This document shows, one piece after another, positions 33,823 through 45,990 of a stretch of 64,000 bases of DNA. The notes beneath the pieces are model-generated. The model was not told the origin of the DNA. It did no database searches and saw nothing but the letters and a program-made list of their open reading frames with translations. The position numbers and the translations under genes are program-made. Source of the stretch: Tessaracoccus sp. OS52 (lineage in GTDB: Bacteria; Actinomycetota; Actinomycetes; Propionibacteriales; Propionibacteriaceae); assembly GCF_020687685.1 (NCBI RefSeq), contig NZ_JAJEWM010000001.1, forward strand, positions 1,240,001 to 1,304,000. The letters run 5' to 3'. Each line of letters begins with the position of its first letter. The stretch's first letter is position 1.

Positions 33823-34877
33823 TCACCTGCCTTCCAGTTCGCGGATGCCGCGCACCAGCGCGGTCCCGGAGTAGATGAAACCCGTGTACAACTGGACCAG
33901 CTGCGCACCGGCGTCGAACATCCGGGCGGCGTCGCAGGGCGCCATGATGCCGCCCACGCCCACCACCGGTAGCCGGGATCCCGCCGCGACGCGCTCCACG
34001 AACCGCAGGGACCGCTCGGTCAGCGGGGCTCCGCTGAGCCCGCCCGCCTCCTGGGCCAGCGCCCTGTCGGGTGCCGCAAGCCCAGCGCGCGAGAGCGTGG
34101 TGTTGGTGGCGATGATGCCCGCGGCACCGGAGTCGTCGATGACGGCCAGGGTCTCGCGGAGCTGGGCCGCGTCGAGGTCCGGGGCGAGCTTGACCAGGAT
34201 CGGGGTGGGCCGGCCGGACAGCGTCCGCGCTTCGCCGACGAGTGCGGCCAGGAGCGCGGCCAACTCCTCGGCACCCTGCAGGCTGCGGAGCCCCGGGGTG
34301 TTCGGGCTGGAGACGTTGACGGCGAAGTAGTCGGCGTAGGGGTGCAGCGTCCGCAGGGAGTGCAGGTAGTCGTCGACGGCGTGGTCCAGCGCCACGAGCT
34401 TGGTCTTGCCGATCGAGATCCCCAACGGGATGCCGACGGCGTTGTTGCCCCGCCGCACCCCGAGCCGGTGCAGGTGGGCGGCCATGGCGTCGGCCCCGGC
34501 GTTGTTGAAACCCATCCGGTTGATGATGGCCTTCGACGCCCGCAGCCGGAAGACGCGGGGCAACGGATTGCCCGGCTGCGGACGGCCCGTGACGGTACCC
34601 AACTCCGCGAACCCGAAACCCAGCCGGGCCCAGGCCGCCGCCGCCAGGCCGTCCTTGTCCATGCCGGCCGCCAAGCCCACACGGTTCGGGAATCGGATCC
34701 CGGCCACGGTCACCGGATCCGCGACCCGGCCACGGGCGCCGACCGGGAGCCTGGAAAGCAGGTGGACCATGTCCTCATGGATCCGCTCCGGGTCTCCCCC
34801 GTGCAGCCGGAAGAGCACTGGCCGCAGGCCCAGCTGGTACGCAGAGCGCATCAGCCGGGTGCCCACGGACGGCTGCT

Positions 34878-34881
<4 letters not shown>
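33823..34881 (-). CDS. pyrD: Dihydroorotate dehydrogenase (quinone), class 2
   Basis: The 352-residue product has the N-terminal helical extension of membrane-associated class 2 enzymes ([17 protein letters not shown]), FMN-site motifs [10 protein letters not shown] and [15 protein letters not shown], and [14 protein letters not shown] with the catalytic Ser. It passes electrons to quinone. The ATG at 34881 overlaps the carB stop (ATGA). Confidence 0.97.
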
Positions 34882-38191
<3,310 letters not shown>

Positions 38192-38192
<1 letters not shown>

Positions 38193-39325
38193 CAGGCTTC
38201 CTTCCCGGCGTTTGCCAGCATCTCGACGAAACGGTCGAACAAGTGGGTTGAATCGTGGGGGCCGGCTGCGGCCTCGGGGTGGTACTGCACCGAGAAGGCC
38301 GCGAGCCGGCCGTCGCGGCGCAGCTCGAGGCCCTCCACCACGTCGTCGTTGAGGCAGATGTGGCTCACGCGGGCGGTGCCGTAGGGCGTCGCCACGTCCT
38401 CGCCGATGGGGGCGTCGACGGCGAAGCCGTGGTTCTGCGCGGTGATCTCCACCTTGCCCGTGGCGAGTTCCTTGACCGGCTGGTTCAGGCCACGGTGGCC
38501 GAACTTCAGCTTGTAGGTCCGCAAGCCCAGTGCGTGACCGAACAACTGGTTGCCAAGGCAGATGCCGAAGTACGGAACCCGGTTCGCCAGCGCCTCCTGC
38601 AGCAGCGAGATGGGGCCGGTGGCGGCGGCCGGGTCGCCCGGGCCGTTGGAGAAGAACACGCCGTCGGGCCCGATGGCCGCGACGTCGTCCCAGGTGGCGG
38701 TCGCGGGCAGGACGTGCTGCTCGATCCCCAACTCCGACAGACGCTCCAGGGACATGGACTTGATGCCCAGGTCAAGGACCGCGACGGTGTAGACCTTCTC
38801 CCCCTTGGCGGGGATGACGTAGGGCTCGGAGATGGTGACCTCGCCGGTCAGGTCCGCACCCTTCATGGACGGCTGCTGCAGGACCTTGGCCAGCAACGAC
38901 TTCTCATCAAGGTCCTGGGTGGAGATCCCCACGCGCATGGCCCCGGCCTCGCGGATGTGGCGCGTGATGGCGCGGGTGTCGACGTCGGCGATCCCGACGA
39001 TGCCCTGCCGCGCGAGTTCGGCGTCGAGGCTGCCGCGGGAGCGCCAGTTGGAGGGCCGGGGAGCTGGGTCCCGGACGACGAAGCCGGCCACCCAGATGCG
39101 GGAGGACTCGTCGTCCTCGTCGTTCCAGCCCGTGTTGCCGACGTGCGGCGCGGTGGTCAGCACCACCTGACGGTGGTAGCTCGGGTCCGTGAGGAGTTCC
39201 TGGTAACCGGACATGCCGGTGCTGAACACCAGCTCGCCGAAGGTCTCGCCGGCTGCACCGAATGATCGACCACGGAAAACGCGTCCGTCCTCCAGAACCA
39301 GAATTGCGGCGGGTTGAGAACTCAT
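38192..39325 (-). CDS. carA: Carbamoyl-phosphate synthase small subunit (glutaminase)
   Basis: This 377-residue subunit has the CarA N-terminal domain ([19 protein letters not shown]) and a class I amidotransferase domain with nucleophile Cys in [10 protein letters not shown] and the His/Glu pair in [18 protein letters not shown] precedes the ATG. It starts 17 bases after nusB; pyrR, pyrB and pyrC, which commonly stand here in actinobacteria, are absent. Confidence 0.98.
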
Positions 39326-39342
39326 GCGTACCTCGTCAGTGG

Positions 39343-39774
39343 TCAGTTTTCAGTGGGCTTTGGGCTCGTGGCCGCGACTCGCGAGAGGAGGCCGTTGAGG
39401 AAGGTGGGTGACTCGTCGGTGGACAGGTCCGAGGCCAGACGCACGGCCTCCGCGATGGCGACCGACGCCGGGACCTGGGTGTGGTCCAGTTCGAAGACCG
39501 CGATCCTGGCCAGATTACGGTCAACGGCCGGCATCCGTTCCAGCGTCCACGAATCTGAGACGGCCGCGGAGATCCGCGCGTCGATCTCCTCGCGGTGCTC
39601 CGCGACCCCGTGGACGATGCTGGTCGTGAGCTCGCGGACCGTTTTGCCCTCGAAGGTCAGCTGCTGGTTCAGCAGGTCGACCAGACCGACACCGCGCAGT
39701 TCTGCGGCGAACAGCACGTCCAGGGCGGCCTTGCGGGCCTTCGTCTGGGTGCCGTAGTGGGGCGCCTCAGGCAC
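39343..39774 (-). CDS. nusB: Transcription antitermination factor NusB
   Basis: The 143-residue all-alpha protein has [16 protein letters not shown] near the start and the C-terminal NusB hallmark [32 protein letters not shown] (in parts). It acts with NusE/S10 at boxA in rRNA antitermination. The start is a GTG at 39774 that overlaps the end of efp by 8 bases. Confidence 0.95.
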   Translation of the reverse strand: MPEAPHYGTQTKARKAALDVLFAAELRGVGLVDLLNQQLTFEGKTVRELTTSIVHGVAEHREEIDARISAAVSDSWTLERMPAVDRNLARIAVFELDHTQVPASVAIAEAVRLASDLSTDESPTFLNGLLSRVAATSPKPTEN

Positions 39775-40333
39775 CGGTGACGCGGCCGAGGTAGGAACCG
39801 TCGCGGGTGTCCACCTTGACCTTCTCCCCGGTCGTGATGAACAGCGGCACCTGGATCTCCTTGCCGGTCTCGAGGGTGGCCGGCTTGGTGCCGCCCGTCG
39901 AGCGGTCGCCCTGGAGTCCCGGTTCGGTGTAGGTGATCTCCAGTTCCACCGAGGCCGGGAGCTCGATGAACAGCGGGTTGCCCTCGTGCATGGCGACGGT
40001 GGCGGCCTGGTTCTCCAGCATGTAGTCCTTGGCGTCGCCGACGGTGTCAGCGCTGACGTGGATCTGGTCGTAGGTGGTGTTGTCCATGAAGACGTAGTCG
40101 TCGCCGTCGATGTAGAGGTACTGCATCTCGCGGCGGTCGACGGTGGCGGTGTCCACCTTGGTGTCGGAGTTGAAGGTCCGGTCGACGATCTTGCCGGTCA
40201 GCACGTGCTTCAGCTTCGTGCGCACGACGGTGTTGCCCTTGCCCGGCTTGTGGTGCTGGAACCACTGCACCTGCCAGAGCTGTCCGTCCAGGTCCAGCAC
40301 CATGCCATTCTTCAGGTCGTTGGTCGACGCCAC
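39767..40333 (-). CDS. efp: Elongation factor P
   Basis: This 188-residue protein has three beta domains, with the tip loop [11 protein letters not shown] (Lys in PGKG) and the EF-P signature near [19 protein letters not shown]. It relieves ribosome stalling at polyproline. The start is GTG (40333): the nearby ATG is out of frame, and AGGCG lies upstream. The transcript probably starts at a promoter near 40380-40408 and reads on into nusB. Confidence 0.97.
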   Translation of the reverse strand: MASTNDLKNGMVLDLDGQLWQVQWFQHHKPGKGNTVVRTKLKHVLTGKIVDRTFNSDTKVDTATVDRREMQYLYIDGDDYVFMDNTTYDQIHVSADTVGDAKDYMLENQAATVAMHEGNPLFIELPASVELEITYTEPGLQGDRSTGGTKPATLETGKEIQVPLFITTGEKVKVDTRDGSYLGRVTGA

Positions 40334-40379
40334 GTCATTCGCCTCTCGTTCAGCTGGTGGCCTATTGGGCCGTCGCGAG

Positions 40380-40408
40380 AGTCTACCCAATCCCGCCTCC
40401 GGCGCGAA
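40380..40408 (-). promoter_or_regulatory. Candidate promoter of efp-nusB
   Basis: On the minus strand TTCGCG and TAGACT (40385-40380) are 17 bases apart and about 47 bases before the efp start. The -35 match is weak. Confidence 0.3.
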
Positions 40409-40435
40409 AAACGCCCCGAGTTGCCACATTTCCCC

Positions 40436-40463
40436 TTGATCGGGGCCCATCCCGACGTAGGCT
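40436..40463 (+). promoter_or_regulatory. Candidate promoter of csbD
   Basis: TTGATC at 40436-40441 and TAGGCT at 40458-40463 are 16 bases apart and about 48 bases before the csbD ATG. Confidence 0.4.
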
Positions 40464-40511
40464 TGCCTCTCCGGTGCAATTCGGCATCGAGTTCGACGGA
40501 AGGAGTTGTGT

Positions 40512-40721
40512 ATGGGTTTGGGTGACAAAATTTCCAACGCAGCCGAGGAAACCAAGGGCAAGATCAAGGAATCCGTAGGCGATGCAACTGACAACGAGCA
40601 GCTCGAAGCTGAAGGCCGCCTGGAACAAGGCAAGGCCAACGTGAAGCAGGGCGTGGAGGACGTGAAGGACAGCGCTTCGGAGGCGTTCAACGACGCCACC
40701 GACCGTGACCACCGTCACTGA
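40512..40721 (+). CDS. CsbD family stress-response protein
   Basis: This 69-residue hydrophilic protein has the CsbD pattern: [36 protein letters not shown] in shorter pieces such as [12 protein letters not shown] and [14 protein letters not shown]. CsbD proteins are abundant general-stress proteins of unknown biochemical role. GGAAGGAG lies 6 bases before the ATG at 40512. The gene interrupts the minus-strand aroB-efp array and has its own promoter and terminator. Confidence 0.88.
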   Translation: MGLGDKISNAAEETKGKIKESVGDATDNEQLEAEGRLEQGKANVKQGVEDVKDSASEAFNDATDRDHRH

Positions 40722-40776
40722 TCCTGTTTCAGACGTACAGCTTGTGTAGCTGAAATTTCCCGCCATGAGCGGGGCC

Positions 40777-40805
40777 GAGGGCGGGTGCACCAAGCACCCG
40801 CCCTC
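40777..40805. terminator. Bidirectional terminator between csbD and aroB
   Basis: GAGGGCGGGTGC and GCACCCGCCCTC form a perfect 12-bp stem with a 5-base loop between two convergent genes. It can serve both strands. Confidence 0.8.
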
Positions 40806-40823
40806 GTGCTGTGCGGCGGCCTT

Positions 40824-41897
40824 TCAGGAGAGGGACGCGTACGCCTGGGCGAGCACCCGTTCATCCGGGTCCCGGATGATCACGGGCTTGCCCTGGGCCC
40901 TTAGCCCGACCAGCCGGAGGGTGGATCCGCGAGACTTCTTGTCGAGGCTCATGAGTTTGCGCAGTTCCGGCCAGGCATCGGGGTCATACGACAGGGGCAA
41001 CCCAAGTCCGCCCAGCAGTTGCCCATGGAGTGCCGCGGTCTCGTCGTCGAGTCCGAGCAGCCGGCGTGAAACCTCGGCCATCCAGCACATTCCGATGCTG
41101 ATGGCCTCGCCGTGACGCATGGTGAAGTGTTCGCGTGCCTCGATGGCGTGTCCAAGGGTGTGGCCGTAGTTGAGCGCCTCCCTGCCGACGTCGGAGCCGA
41201 CCGAGGTGCGCTCGGTCAGGTCGGCGGCCACCACTTCTGCCTTGACTACGATTGCCCGCCGGACCAGGTCGGCGAACCGGATGGAGGAGACGTCGAGGGA
41301 GTCGTCCACGTCGTCGGAGACCAGCTTCAGGATCTGCGGGTCCGCGATGAAGCCGCACTTGACCACCTCCGCCAGTCCCGACCGGATCTCGGCGGCGGGC
41401 AGGCTGTCCAGAAGTGTGAGGTCACAGATGACGGCGCGCGGCTCGTGGAACGCGCCTACAAGGTTCTTCCCCGCGGCGAGGTTGATCCCCGTCTTGCCGC
41501 CCAAGGCAGCATCCACCATCCCCAGAACCGAGGTGGGAACGCTGATGTAGGCGACGCCGCGCAGCCAGGTCGCGGCGACGAACCCGGCCAGGTCCGTGGC
41601 GGTACCGCCACCAAGGCCGACGACGACGTCGTTGCGCGTGAAGCCCGCCTCAGCGAGCTGGTCCCAGCACCAGGCCAGGATCCCGGGGGTCTTGGCCTCC
41701 TCCGCGTCGGGGACCTCGATCCTGATCACCTGACCAGTGGCCATGCCCGCGACGTGGTGTGCGATGTCGCCCAACGGCGCGGAGTGGATGATGGCGACCC
41801 GATCCGACCCCTCCAGCAGTTCCGGCAGCCGGTCGAGGGCGTCCCGGGCGATGTGAACGTCGTAGGGTCCGGCCTTGGACTCCACGAGCACGTTCAT
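40824..41897 (-). CDS. aroB: 3-Dehydroquinate synthase
   Basis: The 357-residue enzyme has the NAD-binding GLGGGTATDLAGFVAATWLRG segment and metal ligands in the conserved LGHAIE (YGHTLGHAIEA) region. It converts DAHP to 3-dehydroquinate. The ATG at 41897 overlaps the aroK stop (ATGA). It is the last gene of aroE-aroC-aroK-aroB and ends near the bidirectional terminator. Confidence 0.97.
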   Translation of the reverse strand: MNVLVESKAGPYDVHIARDALDRLPELLEGSDRVAIIHSAPLGDIAHHVAGMATGQVIRIEVPDAEEAKTPGILAWCWDQLAEAGFTRNDVVVGLGGGTATDLAGFVAATWLRGVAYISVPTSVLGMVDAALGGKTGINLAAGKNLVGAFHEPRAVICDLTLLDSLPAAEIRSGLAEVVKCGFIADPQILKLVSDDVDDSLDVSSIRFADLVRRAIVVKAEVVAADLTERTSVGSDVGREALNYGHTLGHAIEAREHFTMRHGEAISIGMCWMAEVSRRLLGLDDETAALHGQLLGGLGLPLSYDPDAWPELRKLMSLDKKSRGSTLRLVGLRAQGKPVIIRDPDERVLAQAYASLS

Positions 41898-42388
41898 GGA
41901 CGCCGCCTCTCCGCCAGTTCCTTCGCGACGTCCTCGGCCGAGCGTTCGTCGGTGTCGATGGTGGTGGTGGCAACTTCCTCGTAGAGCGGCGTGCGTTCGC
42001 GAAGCAGCTCGATCAGGCGACCGCGGACGTTGCCGAGCAGCAGTGGCCGCACCGTGTTCATGCCCACCCGCCGGGTGGCCTGGCCGATGGACACCTGCAA
42101 CCAGACGACGTCGTGGTGGGCCAGCGCACGCCGGACCTTCTCGCTCAGCACCGCTCCCCCGCCCAGCGCCACGACGGCGTCGGTCTGGATCAACTCCAGG
42201 GTGGCCGACTCCTCGAGTTCGCGGAAGTGCGCCTCCCCGTCGTCGGCGAAGATCTCGCGGATGGGCTTGCCCACGACCTCCTCGATGCGCGCGTCGACGT
42301 CGATGAAGTCTCGGCCGAGTTCACTTGCCAGGGCACGACCCACCGAGGACTTGCCCGATCCCGGGGCACCCACCAGGACGATGCTCAT
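41894..42388 (-). CDS. aroK: Shikimate kinase
   Basis: This 164-residue kinase has the P-loop [16 protein letters not shown], the shikimate-binding DVDARIEE and GGGAVL motifs, and the LID-region arginines near RPLL. It phosphorylates shikimate at O3. The ATG at 42388 overlaps the aroC stop (ATGA); longer in-frame starts run into aroC and are rejected. Confidence 0.97.
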   Translation of the reverse strand: MSIVLVGAPGSGKSSVGRALASELGRDFIDVDARIEEVVGKPIREIFADDGEAHFRELEESATLELIQTDAVVALGGGAVLSEKVRRALAHHDVVWLQVSIGQATRRVGMNTVRPLLLGNVRGRLIELLRERTPLYEEVATTTIDTDERSAEDVAKELAERRRP

Positions 42389-43590
42389 GAGTGCACCTGC
42401 AGTCCGCGCTCGCTCAGGTGGGCCAGGTAGGCCTCGGCGTTCCGCTTCGTCTCGGAGACAGAGTCCCCGCCGAACTTCTCCAGGACCGCCTCGGCGAGGA
42501 CGAGGGCCACCATGGCTTCGGCGACGACGCCCGCGGCCGGGACCGCGCACACGTCGCTGCGCTGGTGGTGGGCGGCCGCGGCCTCACCGGTGGAGACGTC
42601 GATGGTCCGAAGGGCACGGGGCACCGTGGAGATCGGCTTCATCGCCGCGCGCACCCGCAGCACCTCGCCGGTGGTCATGCCGCCCTCGATGCCGCCCGCG
42701 TGGTGGGTTGCCCGTTCAACGCCCGTTTCCCCGGGCAGGATCTCGTCGTGTGCCGCAGAGCCGCGGCGGCGCGCCACCTCGAAGCCGTCCCCCACCTCGA
42801 CGCCCTTGATGGCCTGGATGCCCATGAGCGCACCCGCCAGGCGCGCGTCCAGCCGTCGGTCGCCCTGGATGTGCGAACCAAGGCCTGGAGGCAGGCCCCA
42901 GGCGAGCACCTCCACCACACCTCCGAGGGTGTCTCCCGCCTTCCGGCAAGCCTCCACCTCCGCTTCCATCGCGGCGGCGGCCTCGGGGTCGAAACAGCGG
43001 GTGGGTGCGGCGTCGATGGCCTCAAGATCCGCGTAGGTCGGGAGTCGCCCCGAGCGGGACTCCGCAGGGCCGAGCGCCACGACGTGGCTCAGGACCGTGA
43101 CACCCAGGGTCTGCTGGAGGAAGGCGTGGGCGATGGCGCCCAAGGCCACCCGCGCCGCGGTCTCCCTGGCGGAGGCGCGCTCAAGGATGGGACGGGCCTC
43201 GTCGAAGTCGTACTTCTGCATCCCCGCGAGGTCCGCGTGTCCGGGCCGTGGTCGGGTCAGGGGGGCGTTCCGGGCGATCTCCGCGAGGGCGTCGGCAGCC
43301 ACCTCACCGGGAGCCATGACCTGTTGCCACTTCGGCCACTCCGTGTTGCCGATCATGACCGCGATCGGAGAGCCCAGCGTCTCGCCGTGGCGGAAGCCGG
43401 CGAGCAGGGTGAGCTCGTCGGCCTCGAACTTCATCCGGGCTCCGCGTCCGATGCCGAGGCGACGGCGGGCCAGCGCACGCTCGAGCTCGGGTACCCCCAC
43501 CCGGACGTGGGCTGGAATGCCCTCCATCGAAGCGATCAGGGCCTGGCCGTGCGACTCGCCGGCGGTGAGGTATCGGAGCATGGCTGTCAT
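42385..43590 (-). CDS. aroC: Chorismate synthase
   Basis: The 401-residue product has the FMN-dependent chorismate synthase hallmarks [27 protein letters not shown] and the Arg-rich RRGSAAHDE segment. It forms chorismate from EPSP. The ATG at 43590 overlaps the aroE stop (ATGA) and is preferred for that reason; an ATG at 43581 (MLRYL) is an alternative closer to the typical N-terminus. Confidence 0.97.
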   Translation of the reverse strand: MTAMLRYLTAGESHGQALIASMEGIPAHVRVGVPELERALARRRLGIGRGARMKFEADELTLLAGFRHGETLGSPIAVMIGNTEWPKWQQVMAPGEVAADALAEIARNAPLTRPRPGHADLAGMQKYDFDEARPILERASARETAARVALGAIAHAFLQQTLGVTVLSHVVALGPAESRSGRLPTYADLEAIDAAPTRCFDPEAAAAMEAEVEACRKAGDTLGGVVEVLAWGLPPGLGSHIQGDRRLDARLAGALMGIQAIKGVEVGDGFEVARRRGSAAHDEILPGETGVERATHHAGGIEGGMTTGEVLRVRAAMKPISTVPRALRTIDVSTGEAAAAHHQRSDVCAVPAAGVVAEAMVALVLAEAVLEKFGGDSVSETKRNAEAYLAHLSERGLQVHS

Positions 43591-44402
43591 TCTTCCACGG
43601 TTGCGTGACGACTCCGCAGCTCGTCCTGCGCCGCGGATAGGCAGTCGGCGAAGGTGACCTCATGGCCGGTCAGCAGGTAGAACTGGTCGACGGCCTGCCC
43701 GGCCAGCAGGTCCAGCCCCGTAATCACGGTCTGGCCCGGCGCGGCAGCCCCTGCCATCGGCGTCGGCCAAGGGTGGTAGACCGCGTCGAAGAGGACGCTG
43801 GCCGCCTTCGCCCAGCGCGCGGCGTGGGGGGCCGTCGCCTCGGTGGGGACGGTGGAGGCCAGCAGGTCGACCTCCGGCAGCTCCTCGTCGATGGCCACCG
43901 CCTCGACAGCCGTTCCGAGGGCGAGGCCCAGTTCCACGAGCGAGCCTGCACGCTCCGGCCTGCGCGCGAGCACCAGCACCTCGGCCACGTCGAGGCCCGC
44001 GAGCGCGACCATCAGGGACCGCGCCGTCGCGCCATTTCCGACGATGGCCGCACGCCTGAGTGGCCCCAACCCATAGTGGCGCCAGGCGCGGACGAAGCCG
44101 GGCACGTCGGTGTTGTGCACGGTCGGCGCCTGGCCCTTCACCAAGGTGTTGCCACCACCGACGAGTCGTGTGACGTGGTCCGGCTCACCGAAGCGGCAGA
44201 TGGCCTCCTTATGGGGAGCGGTGACGCTCAGACCTGCCCAGTCGTCGTCGGCAAGGACCTCGGTGACGAAAGCATCGAGTCCCTCGGGCGTGACCGTGAT
44301 GGCTTCGTAGGTCCAGTCCAGGCCGTGCCTGGCGTAGCCCGCGCGGTGGATGGCCGGGGACAGCGAGTGCGCGGCGGGATCCCCGATCACTGCGCAGCGC
44401 AT
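43587..44402 (-). CDS. aroE: Shikimate dehydrogenase
   Basis: This 271-residue enzyme has the substrate-binding [16 protein letters not shown] motif, the catalytic Lys in VTAPHKEA and the NADP-binding VGNGATARS loop. The ATG at 44402 shares one base with the mltG stop (TGATG), which fixes the start against a longer open frame. Confidence 0.95.
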   Translation of the reverse strand: MRCAVIGDPAAHSLSPAIHRAGYARHGLDWTYEAITVTPEGLDAFVTEVLADDDWAGLSVTAPHKEAICRFGEPDHVTRLVGGGNTLVKGQAPTVHNTDVPGFVRAWRHYGLGPLRRAAIVGNGATARSLMVALAGLDVAEVLVLARRPERAGSLVELGLALGTAVEAVAIDEELPEVDLLASTVPTEATAPHAARWAKAASVLFDAVYHPWPTPMAGAAAPGQTVITGLDLLAGQAVDQFYLLTGHEVTFADCLSAAQDELRSRHATVEE

Positions 44403-45517
44403 CAGACGCAGCGGCCAGTGTTGGCCTGGCACCATTCCTGGAACGCGGCGACGTTCTCGGCGTGACCATCCTCGGTCTCGGCGAAACGGGTCTCACCGGT
44501 GTCCAGGTCAACGGTTGTGAAGAACAGGTAGTTGCTGTCCGCGGGCTTGAGCGCGGCCTCGATTGCGGCGCGCCCCGGGTTGCTGATGGGGCCGGGGGGC
44601 AACCCGACGTGCACGTAGGTGTTGTAGGGGGACGGATTGGCCCGTTCCTCGGCCGTCGTGGTGACGACGTCGAAGTTGCCGGTGGCGTAGTGCACCGTGG
44701 AGTCGAACTGGAGCTTCATGCCCTCGGCGAGGCGGTTGTAGATGACCGAGGCGACCATCGGCCGGTACTCGGCCTGCGCCACCTCACGTTCGATGATGGA
44801 GGCCACGATGATGACCTGGTATGGGGTGAGCCCCAGCGCTGCGGCGCCCTCCTGGAGCCCGATCTCCTCCACCACGCGGTTGAACTGGGCCACCTGTGCC
44901 TGAGCGATCTGGAGGGGGTCAACCGGCTCCGCCACCTGGTAGGTGTCGGGGAACATGAAGCCCTCGAAGTTGCCTCCGGCCCAATCGGGAAGGGTGATCT
45001 TCCCAGTTGCGAAGGCCGCGGCGATGTCCTCGCGTTTGATGCCGAGCTCACGACTGACCGTGGTCCACTGCTGCCCGAGCGTGTACCCCTCCGGAATGGT
45101 GATCGTGATCACGTCGAGGTTCGCGGGATCCAGCATCATCTCCAGCGCCCGGGCGGCGGGGATCTGGGTCTTCAGGTTGTAACGGCCCGCCTGCAGCTTG
45201 GCGGCATCCGGGTTCTTGGCCGCTTCCTCCCGGAAGGTCTTGGTGGACTTGATCACGTCGTTCTCGACGAGGATGTCGCCGATGTTCGTCAGCGTGGCAC
45301 CGGGCGGGACCACCACCGAGACGTCGTCCACGCCTTCGCCGATGTAGTCATCGGCGGTTCGCCACGAGACCCAGGCCTCGTTGACCTTGCTGTAGACGAA
45401 CCAGCCGCCCGCCATGAGCACCGCCACCGACAAGACGACCGCGAAGGCGCTTCGGGCGTGGTATCCGATGGTGCGCCAGTTCAGGTTGCCGTCGTTGTCC
45501 ACGAACGAATGCCTCAC
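44402..45517 (-). CDS. mltG: Endolytic peptidoglycan transglycosylase MltG
   Basis: The 371-residue product has a short cytoplasmic N-terminus, one membrane helix at about 24-45, then a LysM-like region and the YceG-type catalytic domain with the Glu-containing ASIIEREV motif and VIYNRL. It cleaves nascent glycan strands at the cell membrane. The GTG start at 45517 overlaps the ruvX stop by 4 bases. alaS-ruvX-mltG-aroE is a conserved actinobacterial order. Confidence 0.95.
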   Translation of the reverse strand: MRHSFVDNDGNLNWRTIGYHARSAFAVVLSVAVLMAGGWFVYSKVNEAWVSWRTADDYIGEGVDDVSVVVPPGATLTNIGDILVENDVIKSTKTFREEAAKNPDAAKLQAGRYNLKTQIPAARALEMMLDPANLDVITITIPEGYTLGQQWTTVSRELGIKREDIAAAFATGKITLPDWAGGNFEGFMFPDTYQVAEPVDPLQIAQAQVAQFNRVVEEIGLQEGAAALGLTPYQVIIVASIIEREVAQAEYRPMVASVIYNRLAEGMKLQFDSTVHYATGNFDVVTTTAEERANPSPYNTYVHVGLPPGPISNPGRAAIEAALKPADSNYLFFTTVDLDTGETRFAETEDGHAENVAAFQEWCQANTGRCV

Positions 45518-45990
45518 TCGTCGACTCCTTCCAAGGGCTCACCGGCCGGGACGCCGGCGCTGATCTCGAGGTCCAGCGCACGTTGCAGGATCTCCACCGC
45601 AGCAGCCTGATCGATGACCTTGCGTTGCTGCTTGGCACGTTGACCCGCACTGCCAAGACTACGTGATGCCGACACGGTGCTCATCCGCTCATCTATGAGG
45701 CGCACCGGCCTGGCCCCAATGGCCGATCCCAGTTCCCGGGCCCTCTCCAGCACGAACTGGGCGGCGAAGCTCCGCTCGCCACCCAGGGTGAGCGGGAGCC
45801 CCACATAGACGATCTCCGGTTCGTACTCGGCCACCAGTTCCGACAGGCGACGCACGGCATTGCCGCCAGCGGGCACGGTCTCGACTGGGTAGGCGATGCT
45901 CGTGCCACTGTTGCTCGCGGCCACCCCGATGCGGGCCTTGCCCCAGTCGATGCCGAGCCGGTTCCCGGTGGGGAGATCAGGCACGATCAC
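45514..45990 (-). CDS. ruvX: RuvX/YqgF family Holliday junction resolvase-like protein
   Basis: This 158-residue RNase H-fold protein has the active-site RLGIDWGKARIGVA, VYVGLPLTLGGE, and LIDERMSTVSA motifs. YqgF proteins act in pre-16S rRNA maturation and possibly in recombination. It starts at a GTG inside the alaS 3' end (14-base overlap); a second GTG two codons on is an alternative. Confidence 0.92.
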   Translation of the reverse strand: MIVPDLPTGNRLGIDWGKARIGVAASNSGTSIAYPVETVPAGGNAVRRLSELVAEYEPEIVYVGLPLTLGGERSFAAQFVLERARELGSAIGARPVRLIDERMSTVSASRSLGSAGQRAKQQRKVIDQAAAVEILQRALDLEISAGVPAGEPLEGVDE

